Origin: Rhodanobacter soli
GTDB taxonomy: Bacteria; Pseudomonadota; Gammaproteobacteria; Xanthomonadales; Rhodanobacteraceae
Reading direction: 5' to 3'
Length of the DNA: 64,000 nt
Assembly (NCBI RefSeq): GCF_040548735.1
Contig: NZ_JBEPSD010000001.1
Location: 2,294,001-2,358,000 of the forward strand
Below are positions 54,828 through 63,300 of the stretch, piece after piece (the stretch's first letter is position 1; every line of letters starts with the position of its first letter). The notes under the pieces were generated by a model. That model was not told the origin of the DNA. It was given only the letters and a program-made list of their open reading frames with translations, and searched no databases. The translations under genes were made by a program, and so were the position numbers.

Positions 54828-57701
54828 TCAGAACTTGATCGTCGCGCGGGCCCAGTAATATCGGCCGAGCACGTCGTACGTGGCGGTATCCACGTTGTAG
54901 TTCGCACCGTTCTGGTAGACCAGCGGCGGCAGCTTGTTGCTGAGGTTGTCCACGCCGATGTCGAAGCGGGTGTGGATCGACGGCACCGCGTAGCCCAGCT
55001 GGATCGAGTGGTAGATCACCGAAGCCATCGGGATGTTCACGCCGGTGATGGCGGCGTCGGCATTGAGCGCGGTCAGCTTGTTGATGTAGCGCGACTGCCA
55101 TTGGGCGTTCCAGTTGCCCTTGTCCCAATTGAGCGTGACCGTGCCGCGCCAGCGCGAGATGTTGCCGAATTGCGGGCTCAGGGTGCCGGCGTAGTTGACC
55201 GTCTTTGTGCCCGGCTCGCCAGGTGTAGCGTTGACGTTGTACGTCGACGTGTAGCTGGTGCTGAGACCGGCCCGGAAGTTGCCCGGGTCCACGCTGCCCA
55301 GGTCGAAATGCGGGATCTTGTAGCGCAGCGTGTAGTCGATGCCGGTGGTGCTCAGGTTGCCCAAGTTGACCACCGGGGTGTTGATCAGGAACACCTGGCC
55401 GGGCTGCCTGCTGGTGTTGTCCTCGCGGTGGATGAACGAGCAATACGGACTGCTGGCGTTGTTGAAGCAGGAGTTGACGACGATATCGGCCTGGATCGCC
55501 GTCAGCGTATCGGACAGGTAGATGTGCCAGAAGTCGACGCTGGTGGACAGGCCCGGCAGCCAGTCCGGATCGTAGACCAGCCCGAGGTTGATGGACTTGC
55601 CCTTTTCGGGTTTCAGCGTCGAGCCCACCGTGGCGGCGCCGGAGTAGAACGTGTTGACCTGCGCAGGCGAGTTGCCGGCCCAGTTCACGGGAACGAACTG
55701 GCAGGCTGCCTGATGCGCCGCGAGCTGGTCCGCGGTGAGTCCGCGGCACGGATCGTTCAGGTTCGGCTGGACCAGCGTGCGGCCATCGTGGAGTTCATTG
55801 AGGTTGGGCGCGCGGAACACCTGGGAGACCGTGCCACGGACCAGCAGATCGGCGACGGGACGCCACTCGATCGCGATCTTGCCGTTGGTGGTCGTGCCGG
55901 TGGTGCTGTAGTTCGACGTGCGGATGCCGAGGTCGAGGTTCAGCGAGTGGGCCCATGGCTGCTCGGAGAGCAGCGGGATCAGCGTCTCGGCGTAGACCTC
56001 CTTGACGTCGAAGTCGCCGCGACCGGGCGAGCCGCAGGCTTCCTGCAGGATCTGGCAGGTGGTGGTCACCGGATCGAGCACGGCGAAGTCGCTCACGGTG
56101 TAGTTCATGAACTGCTTGCGGTACAAGGCACCGGCGGACAGCTGCATCGCGCCGGCGGGCAAATCCCACAGCTCGCCGCTGGCGTCGAACTGGGCCTGCT
56201 TGGTGGACTGGGTAAAGACGTAGATCGGCGTTTTTACGCCGTTCTTCAGTTGGTCGCCGACGCTCGCCTGGTCGAAGATGTTTGCGCCGCCGTCGACGGC
56301 GGCCTGCAGCGCCGGTATGTCCACCTCGTTGGTGTCGCGCTGGTCGCGTTTGGTATGGCTGTAGTTGACCGACGCATCCCAGATCCAGCTGCTTTCCTGG
56401 CCGAAATTGCCGCGCAGCCCCGCGTTGATCTGGGCGGTGTTGGTGGTGTAGCTGTGCACGCGGGTGCCCGCGCCGGTGAGGCGGGTCTGGAAGTTGTAGC
56501 CGCTGTTGAGATCGCCGGGGACGGGATTCTGGCTGAAGGTGACGCCGAACGGATTGATCGGATTGTTGGCGTAGATGATCAGGCCGTCGCCGGTGCCGAC
56601 CGGTGAGGGAGCGTCCTGGCCGCTGGATACCGTGTGGTTGTAGAACGCATCGACGAAGCCGGTGAGGCTGTCGGTGAAATTGTAGCTGCCCAGCACAAAC
56701 CCGTTGGTGCGTTTCTGTGCGGTCTGAATGTAGTTGAGTGCAGCGTAGTTGAAAGTGTCCGAGGCGAGACGGCAACGGTAGTCGCCCAGCGACGATCCGT
56801 CGCCCTGCGCCAGCGTCACGTTGGCGGTGCCGCTCGAATTGATCGGGCAGCCGTACTGGCTTGCGATCGATGCGGGCACCTGGATTCGGCCGGTCGGAAT
56901 CGAGCTGGAACCGGCTGCCACGACAGAGCCGCTCGACAGGTACAGTTGCTGCTTGGAGAACTTGCGCCGGGAGGCGAGCGTCGCGTCGTACTTGTTGTAA
57001 TCGAGACCGGCGGCAATGCTGAAGTTGTCGCCCGTGGCGCCTGCCGTCAGGTTGAAGCCGCGGCGCTGGGCGTCGCCGTGGCTGGAGATGCCATCGTTCA
57101 AGCTGAACTGGGCACCCTTGAAGTCCTTGCGCAGGATGAAGTTGACGACGCCGCCGATGGCGTCGGAACCGTACACCGTGGAGGCGCCTTCGGCCAGCAC
57201 GTCGACCCGCTCGATCATATCCGGCGGGATCAGGTTGATGTCCGGGTTGGCCATGCGCTGGCCGTTGACCAGCACCAGCGTGCGGTTGATGCCCAGGCCG
57301 CGCAGCGAGACGCGCGACGCGCCATCGCCGGCTTCCAGCAAGGGACTGGCCACGCCGCCGCCGTTGCTGTTGTTCTGCGGATTGGTGGCGTTGCCGGAAA
57401 TGCTCGGCATCTGCTGCAGCACATCGCCCAGCACGGGCTTGCCCGAGTTGGTGATGGTGGCGCGATCCAGGGTCACCACGGGACTGGCCGTCTCGAGGTC
57501 GACACGCCGGATCAGCGAGCCGGTCACGACAACTGCCTGCAGGGTCTTGGCCTTGCTCTTGGACGGTGGCGTGGCCTGATCCGTCGAGGTCGGGTTGTCC
57601 GCCTGCGGTGTTTGTGCCTGGGCCACGCCCGCCGCGGCGAAGACGCCTGCGGTCAAGGCCAGTCGCACCGCCAGTGACAAGTGATTCATGCCGTATTTCA
57701 T
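54828..57701 (-). CDS. TonB-dependent receptor
   Basis: A 957-residue outer-membrane transporter. The signal peptide ends near VAQAQ. A TonB-box-like segment (LQAVVVTGSLIRR) and plug (VLGDVLQQMPSISGNATNPQ, SLRGLGINRTLVLVNGQRM, STVYGSDAIGGVVNFIL) lead into a 22-strand type barrel ending RATIKF with a terminal Phe. Plug and barrel resemble the large xanthomonad/sphingomonad TBDR group often tied to carbohydrate or peptide uptake, not siderophore receptors. It lies between a TPR-hydroxylase and a TPR-sulfotransferase, all on one strand. The substrate is unknown. Confidence 0.93.
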   Translation of the reverse strand: MKYGMNHLSLAVRLALTAGVFAAAGVAQAQTPQADNPTSTDQATPPSKSKAKTLQAVVVTGSLIRRVDLETASPVVTLDRATITNSGKPVLGDVLQQMPSISGNATNPQNNSNGGGVASPLLEAGDGASRVSLRGLGINRTLVLVNGQRMANPDINLIPPDMIERVDVLAEGASTVYGSDAIGGVVNFILRKDFKGAQFSLNDGISSHGDAQRRGFNLTAGATGDNFSIAAGLDYNKYDATLASRRKFSKQQLYLSSGSVVAAGSSSIPTGRIQVPASIASQYGCPINSSGTANVTLAQGDGSSLGDYRCRLASDTFNYAALNYIQTAQKRTNGFVLGSYNFTDSLTGFVDAFYNHTVSSGQDAPSPVGTGDGLIIYANNPINPFGVTFSQNPVPGDLNSGYNFQTRLTGAGTRVHSYTTNTAQINAGLRGNFGQESSWIWDASVNYSHTKRDQRDTNEVDIPALQAAVDGGANIFDQASVGDQLKNGVKTPIYVFTQSTKQAQFDASGELWDLPAGAMQLSAGALYRKQFMNYTVSDFAVLDPVTTTCQILQEACGSPGRGDFDVKEVYAETLIPLLSEQPWAHSLNLDLGIRTSNYSTTGTTTNGKIAIEWRPVADLLVRGTVSQVFRAPNLNELHDGRTLVQPNLNDPCRGLTADQLAAHQAACQFVPVNWAGNSPAQVNTFYSGAATVGSTLKPEKGKSINLGLVYDPDWLPGLSTSVDFWHIYLSDTLTAIQADIVVNSCFNNASSPYCSFIHREDNTSRQPGQVFLINTPVVNLGNLSTTGIDYTLRYKIPHFDLGSVDPGNFRAGLSTSYTSTYNVNATPGEPGTKTVNYAGTLSPQFGNISRWRGTVTLNWDKGNWNAQWQSRYINKLTALNADAAITGVNIPMASVIYHSIQLGYAVPSIHTRFDIGVDNLSNKLPPLVYQNGANYNVDTATYDVLGRYYWARATIKF

Positions 57702-57889
57702 TTGGTCTCCCCGTTGGATGTTGTTATGTGATGCGTTCCCAGCCTTCTAACCTGTCGCGTCCCCTCCCAGGCACACACTGGAACACGCCACGACAACCGC
57801 CCGCGGTGCCCAGCCGGCCAGAGACTACTCCCAGTCATGGCCCCGCGCACCACCGCCGTTGGTGCAGTTGGCGGTCCGTCCGTCCGCGC

Positions 57890-59230
57890 TCAGGGCTGGC
57901 GGGGCGGCGCTGCGGGCGCCGTGCCGCTTTCGCGGTTGAAGTCGCCAATGGCTGCGACCAGGTCGGTTACCGCCGCCTGTTCCGCCTCGCTGAGGTCGGG
58001 ATTCCAGCTGTCCAGGATCAAAACCACGCGATCCCGGTCGCTGCGGTTCCACGCTTCATGCTCGAAGGTGTCGTCGAAGGTGATGCAGCGGCCTTCTTCC
58101 CACACATGGGTTTCGCCACCCACGCGCAAGGCGCAGTCCGGCGGCACGATGAGCGGAAGATGGGTAACCAGGCGGGTATTGGTGACGCCGCGGTGCGGCA
58201 GGATGTGCGTACCCGGGCGCAGCACGGAGTACAGCGTTTCCGGCGCGTGGTCGCGGACGCGGACCAGTGGCATCGAGTCTAGGATCGCGCTGGTGCGCGG
58301 GCAACGCGCGCACTGCATGTCGTGGCGCACGCCGTGCCGGTAGAAGAAGAACGCGTCCCAGGCGGCCTCCCGCGTACCGGACGAACCCAGCAGATGGCCC
58401 GCCACGGCCTCGCCTGAGTTGGTGCCCAGGAACGGCACCAGGTCATCCTGCGCCTGCGAGAGCACGGCGCGCAGCTCCTCGCGTATCACGTCGACGGCAG
58501 CCTCCAGCCGCGCATGCGCCGGAAAGCGCTCGCGTGGATAGAACGTCCGGCTGGGGATGCCCGGGAAATACAGGAATTTGGGACGCTGTCGCGGGTCAGG
58601 CAGCACGGCGGCCTGCTCACCGAGATAGATCGCCAGGCACTGGTCGACGCGGGCCAGTTCCGATCGGCCATAGCGTTGCCGCAACGGCTCGATGACCGCA
58701 TCGAACAGCTCGCGCCGGCCGGCGGCCACGTAGCGCACGGCATGCTTTACCGCGTCGCGCAGGCCCGGCGCGGTGGTGGCGTCGTCGAGCCAGCGTCCTT
58801 GCGCTTGCGCGACATCGATCGCGCCGACGTAGGCCAGCATGGCCTCGTGCCGGCGTCCCTGCTGCTCGAGCGCGACGCCCAGGCGCAGGCGCGCCACGAA
58901 CATGCCGGGTGCGACTTGCAGACCCTTGCGCAGGCTGTCGGCGGCGGCCGCCGCGTCCCCGGCCAGCATCTGCACCTCGCCCAGCCGGTGCAGGATGGCC
59001 GCATCCTGCGGTTGTGCGCGGTGTGCGGCGAACAGCAGCTCGATCGCGCGTTCCGGATCGCCCCGGCCAAGCTGGCGGGTGGCCAGGAACTGCAGCGCCT
59101 CGGCGTCATCGGGCAGGCTTTCCAGCAATTGCCGGAAGGCCTGCTCGGCCACCGCCATGTCGCCGCGCTGCCAGGCGGCAAGCGCCTGTTCGCGGCAAAT
59201 CGTGGAAGTGGCATGTGACGGCTTGTTCAT
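57890..59230 (-). CDS. TPR-containing aspartyl/asparaginyl beta-hydroxylase
   Basis: A 446-residue fusion of an N-terminal TPR-like helical region (about residues 14-150) and an AspH-type Fe(II)/2-oxoglutarate dioxygenase. The iron ligands are the His of LPHRGVTNTRL and the His of DDTFEHEAWN; WEEGRCITFDD and VVLILDSWNPDLS complete the signature and match human AspH spacing. A CxxC pair lies in QCARCPRTSA. Without a signal peptide it is cytoplasmic. Bacterial members of this TPR-AspH layout have no defined substrate. It is the first gene of the minus-strand trio with the receptor and sulfotransferase. Confidence 0.88.
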   Translation of the reverse strand: MNKPSHATSTICREQALAAWQRGDMAVAEQAFRQLLESLPDDAEALQFLATRQLGRGDPERAIELLFAAHRAQPQDAAILHRLGEVQMLAGDAAAAADSLRKGLQVAPGMFVARLRLGVALEQQGRRHEAMLAYVGAIDVAQAQGRWLDDATTAPGLRDAVKHAVRYVAAGRRELFDAVIEPLRQRYGRSELARVDQCLAIYLGEQAAVLPDPRQRPKFLYFPGIPSRTFYPRERFPAHARLEAAVDVIREELRAVLSQAQDDLVPFLGTNSGEAVAGHLLGSSGTREAAWDAFFFYRHGVRHDMQCARCPRTSAILDSMPLVRVRDHAPETLYSVLRPGTHILPHRGVTNTRLVTHLPLIVPPDCALRVGGETHVWEEGRCITFDDTFEHEAWNRSDRDRVVLILDSWNPDLSEAEQAAVTDLVAAIGDFNRESGTAPAAPPRQP

Positions 59231-59305
59231 CGGGAAGGTCCGCTGCTGAACGTACCCGATGATTATAGGGACGTCAGCGGCGGCTGCTGGCTCATGCCGT
59301 GGCGG

Positions 59306-61039
59306 CTACTTTCGCGCCGCCCGCTGCTGCTTCATCCATTGCTGGTATGCCTCGACGTGCGGCATCTCGCGCAGCACCTTGGAGCGCGGGTCGACGATCA
59401 GCAGGCTGCCGGCCGGCACGTGCAGCTGGCCGCTGTCGTCGCGCATGGGCAAGGTGTGCACGGTGTCGCCCACCTGCACCTCGATCGGCATCGGGAACGG
59501 CTTGCCGTGTTCGGTCACCCAGCGCAGCTTCAGCGTGTCGCCGTCGCGCTGCTCGTCCAGGCGCGGCAGCGCGGCGTCGCGCAGGTACACGTCGAAGAAC
59601 CAGTCGAGCCTGCGACCGGTGACCTGGTCGACGATCGCGATGTAGTCGTCGGTGCTCGCGTAGCGCGGCTTGAAGTTACCCGGCTTCGGATCGGGCCTGC
59701 CGTAGACCAGGCGGCGGATGCTGTCGAAGAAATCCCGGTCGCCGATCAGCTGCCGCAGCGTGTGCAGCATCAGCGAACCCTTGTAGTAGATGTCGTTGCC
59801 CGGGCCGTGCTCGGCGTCGTACACCGTGTGCTCGTTCTGGCTGTGGCCGGAAACGATCGGGTACTTGTTCTTCAGCGCCGTCCGCTCGGTGTGCAGCATC
59901 GCGAAGTAGGCCATGTCGCCGTGCAGGTACTGGCCGTACAGCGGCTGCATGTAGGTACCGAAGCCCTCGTGCAGCCACATGTCGTCCCAGTCGGCATTGG
60001 TCACCTGGTTGCCGAACCACTCGTGCGAGAACTCGTGCTGCAGCAGCCAGTCGAAGCCGTACTCGCTCTTCGGGTAGCCGTTGCCGTACGCGTTGATGGT
60101 CTGGTGCTCCATGCCCAGGTGCGGCGTTTCCACCACGCCCATCTTCTCGTCGCCGAAGGGATACGGGCCGATCTGCTGCTCGAAGAAATCCAGCATGCGC
60201 GGGAACTCGCCGAACAGTGCCTGCGCCCCGGCCGCGTGCTCGGGCAGGTACCACAGCTCCATCGGGATGGTGTTGCCGTAGCGGCTGGCGTAGTCGGCCT
60301 TGAGCAGCTTGAACGGGCCCACGTTGATCGAGATCGCGTAGGTGTCCGGATGCTTGGCGCGCCAGTGGTACGTGTGCCTGTCGCCCGCGTCGGTGATGCC
60401 CACCAGCACGCCGTTGCCGGGCGCGGCCAGCGTCTTCGGCACGGTGATCCAGGTGTCGACCAGGTCGGGCTCGCCCTGCGGGTGGTCGATGCACGGCCAG
60501 AACAGGTCGCAGCCCTCGCCCTCGACCGCGCTGGCCACCCATGGCTGGCCGTCGGCGGTGTGGCTCCACACGAAACCGCCGTCCCATGGCGCCTTCTTCG
60601 CCACGTGCGGCTTGCCGCCGTAGCGGATCGTCACGCTCACCTTGCCGCCGGCGGCGAGCGGCGCGGGCAGCTGGATGCGCAGGCGGCCGTCCGGGTTGCT
60701 CCACGCGCCGGCGGCGAGCGGCTGGCCGCCCAGTTCGATCGTGCTGATCGGCAGGTTGCGGTCCAGGTCCAGCAGCAGCGTGTCGGTGGCGGACTTCGCG
60801 GTGAAGCCCAGTGTCGCGCTGGCGTCGATGCTCTGCGTGGCCGGGTCGACCGCGAAATGCAGCTCGGCATGATCGAAGTGCACGCGCGCCTGCTCGGCCG
60901 GCATCACGCCGCCCGAGTTCAGCGTCTGTGCGGTCAGTGCCGGCTGGGTGGCGGCGGCGGTCTTGGCGACGGGTACGCTGGTGCAGGCGGCGAGGCCGAG
61001 CGCCACGCAGGCGGCAAGCAGGTGCGGGCGAAGAGGCAT
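59306..61039 (-). CDS. M1 family aminopeptidase lipoprotein
   Basis: A 577-residue zinc metallopeptidase related to aminopeptidase N and LTA4 hydrolase. The zinc site HEFSHEWFGNQV is followed 18 residues later by the third ligand in WLHEGFGTYM. The exopeptidase loop reads GMEHQT where typical M1 enzymes have GxMEN, so the substrate amino-group site is atypical. A lipobox (ALGLAACTS) anchors it in a membrane facing the periplasm. Start ATG 61039 is chosen for the signal peptide. The M17 peptidase lies 73 bases upstream. Confidence 0.92.
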   Translation of the reverse strand: MPLRPHLLAACVALGLAACTSVPVAKTAAATQPALTAQTLNSGGVMPAEQARVHFDHAELHFAVDPATQSIDASATLGFTAKSATDTLLLDLDRNLPISTIELGGQPLAAGAWSNPDGRLRIQLPAPLAAGGKVSVTIRYGGKPHVAKKAPWDGGFVWSHTADGQPWVASAVEGEGCDLFWPCIDHPQGEPDLVDTWITVPKTLAAPGNGVLVGITDAGDRHTYHWRAKHPDTYAISINVGPFKLLKADYASRYGNTIPMELWYLPEHAAGAQALFGEFPRMLDFFEQQIGPYPFGDEKMGVVETPHLGMEHQTINAYGNGYPKSEYGFDWLLQHEFSHEWFGNQVTNADWDDMWLHEGFGTYMQPLYGQYLHGDMAYFAMLHTERTALKNKYPIVSGHSQNEHTVYDAEHGPGNDIYYKGSLMLHTLRQLIGDRDFFDSIRRLVYGRPDPKPGNFKPRYASTDDYIAIVDQVTGRRLDWFFDVYLRDAALPRLDEQRDGDTLKLRWVTEHGKPFPMPIEVQVGDTVHTLPMRDDSGQLHVPAGSLLIVDPRSKVLREMPHVEAYQQWMKQQRAARK

Positions 61040-61111
61040 GGCGGGCTCCGATCCGGGGAATCCCGCAGGATGCAATCTTTCGCTCCGGCGCGACAACGCC
61101 AGAAGTCATGC

Positions 61112-62491
61112 TCAGCCGGCGTAGCGCTGCCGCAGGAAGGCGAACGTCGCGCGCAGCCCCATCGCCTCGCCGCCGCGCGGACGGCCGGGGCGGTCCGTGT
61201 CGTTCCAGGCGTAGGTGTCCAGGTGCAGCCATGGTGTGCCGTCCGGCACGAAGCGTTCCAGGTACAGCGCCGCGGTGATCGCGCCGGCATGGCGCGACGG
61301 ACCGGCGTTGGCGAAGTCGGCCAGGTACGAATCGAGCATCCTGCGGTACGGCCGCCACAGCGGCAGCTGCCACAGCGGATCGTCGACCGCGCGGCCGGCG
61401 GCCAGCACGCCGGCGGCTGCGTCGTCGTCGTTCGCGAACAGCGCCGGCAGGTCCGGGCCCAGCGCCACGCGCGCGGCGCCGGTGAGGGTGGCGAAGTCGA
61501 GCATCAGGTCCGGCTGCTGTTCCGAGCCGTAAGCCAATGCGTCGCACAGCACCAGCCGGCCCTCGGCGTCGGTGTTGTCGATCTCGACCGCGTGGCCGGC
61601 GCGGGTGACCACCACCTCGCCCGGACGCAGCGCATTGCCGGCCACGGCATTTTCCACCGCGGGGATCAGCAGGGTCAGCCGCACCGGCAACTGCGCCTGC
61701 ATCACCAGGCCGGCCAGTGCGATCGCATGCGCCGCGCCGCCCATGTCCTTCTTCATCCAGCGCATGCCGTCGGACGGTTTCAGGTCGAGTCCGCCGGTGT
61801 CGAAACACACGCCCTTGCCGACCAGTACGAGCCGGGGATGCTCGCGCTTGCCCCAGCTCAGCTCGACCAGCCGCGGCGCACGATGGCTGGCGCGGCCGAC
61901 CGCGTGGATGGTCGGGAAGTTCGCCTTGAGCAACTCGTCGCCGACCCAGTCGCGCACCTTCGCCTTGTGCGTCTTGCCGAGCTGCTTGATCGCGTCGCCC
62001 AACTGCTCCGGACCCATGTCCTCGGTCGGCGTGTTGACCAGGTCGCGCACCAGCGCGGTGGCTTCGACCAGCGGCGCCAGTTGCTGCAGCTGGGCGGCCG
62101 GTACGGCGAGCCGGGCCGGCGCGCGCTTCGGCTGGCGGTAGCGGTTGAACTGGTAGGCGCCGAGTGCCCAGCCCAGCGCGGCCTGCGCCGGATCGGCCAG
62201 CACGCCCTCGTCGGCGAGATGGTAGGTCGCCGCGGGCAGGCTGCACGGCAGTGCGGCCAGCGCCGCCAGCGGATGGCGCGCGTCGACGCCGGCCAGCACG
62301 CGCACCAGTTTGCCCGCGGCATCGGACAGCAGCGCGAACGTGCCCGCCACCGCGTCGAAACCGCTGTCGGCCAGCCAGCGTCGCTGCGCCGCGGTGAGCC
62401 GGCGACGGGTCGCGGCGTAATGCGCGGCGTCGGTGGTCTCGATGGCGATGCTGCGGCGGGTGCCGGACTGGCGTTCGATCAGGGCGGACAT
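61112..62491 (-). CDS. M17 leucyl aminopeptidase family protein
   Basis: A 459-residue cytosolic dimetal aminopeptidase. The family signature NTDAEGRLVLCDAL is present, with GKGVCFDTGGLDLKPSDGM and KKDMGGAA holding metal ligands and the catalytic Lys/Arg. It is shorter than E. coli PepA with a divergent N-domain, like PepB-type members. It probably finishes breakdown of peptides delivered from the periplasm, along with the M1 enzyme next door. Start ATG 62491. Confidence 0.93.
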   Translation of the reverse strand: MSALIERQSGTRRSIAIETTDAAHYAATRRRLTAAQRRWLADSGFDAVAGTFALLSDAAGKLVRVLAGVDARHPLAALAALPCSLPAATYHLADEGVLADPAQAALGWALGAYQFNRYRQPKRAPARLAVPAAQLQQLAPLVEATALVRDLVNTPTEDMGPEQLGDAIKQLGKTHKAKVRDWVGDELLKANFPTIHAVGRASHRAPRLVELSWGKREHPRLVLVGKGVCFDTGGLDLKPSDGMRWMKKDMGGAAHAIALAGLVMQAQLPVRLTLLIPAVENAVAGNALRPGEVVVTRAGHAVEIDNTDAEGRLVLCDALAYGSEQQPDLMLDFATLTGAARVALGPDLPALFANDDDAAAGVLAAGRAVDDPLWQLPLWRPYRRMLDSYLADFANAGPSRHAGAITAALYLERFVPDGTPWLHLDTYAWNDTDRPGRPRGGEAMGLRATFAFLRQRYAG

Positions 62492-62578
62492 GCGGGATCC
62501 TTCTAACTTGCGATGGCACGACGCGGGGCGTGCCATGGAGGGCGAATCGCCAATGATGCGCGTCTTGGCCCCGGCTGC

Positions 62579-63289
62579 CTATCGGCTCTTGGTCGCAGGG
62601 GTCTGTGCTTCGAGCCAGTCGGCGAGCGCGGTCATGTCGCGCAGGTCCAGCTCGGGCGGCTGGCCCAGTTCGGCGGGCCAGGGCAGGCCTTCGCGGTTGA
62701 TCCAGGCGGTGCGCAGGCCGGCGTCGCGGGCGCCGGCCATGTCCATCGCCGGATCGTCGCCGACGTGCAGGATCTGCTCGGGCGCCACGCCCAGCCGTTC
62801 GGCCGCGGCCAGGAAGATCCGCGGGTCGGGCTTCGCCACGCCGCTGTCGCGCGCGCAGACGTGGTGGGCGAAGTGCGCGTGGATACCGATGCGCTGCAGG
62901 TCGGCGTTGCCGTTGGTCAGGCTGGCCAGCGGCCAGCGCGCGGTGATCCGCTGCAGCGCGGGCAGGCTGTCCGGATACAGCTCCACGCTGTTGCGCGCGG
63001 CGAAATAGATTTCCCACAGCGTCTCGATCGGCGCGTCCTCCACGCCGCAGGCGGCGAACGCCTGTCGCAGCGTGAGCTGGCGCTGGCTGGTGAAGTCATG
63101 CGCCAGGTCCAGCCGCTCGGCGGCGACCTGCATGCGCAGCTCGCGCATGGCCGCGATCGGCCAGGCGCGTGCGACGTCGGGATGGTGCCGCCGCAGCCAG
63201 GCATCCACCGCCTGGTCGGCGCGTTCGAGCGCCGGCAGCACCGGCCACAAGGTGTCGTCGAGATCCAGCGTCAGCGCGAGTATCGGCAC
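62579..63289 (-). CDS. HAD-superfamily hydrolase (HAD-IA, phosphatase)
   Basis: A 236-residue haloacid dehalogenase-type phosphatase. Motif I LDLDDTLWP holds both aspartates, motif II is LASLTNGN, motif III Lys lies in SGVAKPDPRIF, and motif IV is HVGDDPAMD. Residues 20-95 form a helical cap. The best start is GTG 63289 (VPILALTLDLDD); no ATG lies between the previous gene's stop and motif I. It follows the PstS-LysM gene by 11 bases, so they may be co-transcribed. The substrate is unknown. Confidence 0.9.
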   Translation of the reverse strand: MPILALTLDLDDTLWPVLPALERADQAVDAWLRRHHPDVARAWPIAAMRELRMQVAAERLDLAHDFTSQRQLTLRQAFAACGVEDAPIETLWEIYFAARNSVELYPDSLPALQRITARWPLASLTNGNADLQRIGIHAHFAHHVCARDSGVAKPDPRIFLAAAERLGVAPEQILHVGDDPAMDMAGARDAGLRTAWINREGLPWPAELGQPPELDLRDMTALADWLEAQTPATKSR

Positions 63290-63300
63290 GCCCGCACGGC

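Noticed and set aside
59676..63017. An open frame of more than 1100 codons on the minus strand across the M1, M17 and HAD genes
   Set aside because: It is Arg/Ala-rich frame shadow with no motifs. The true genes lie in other frames on the same strand.
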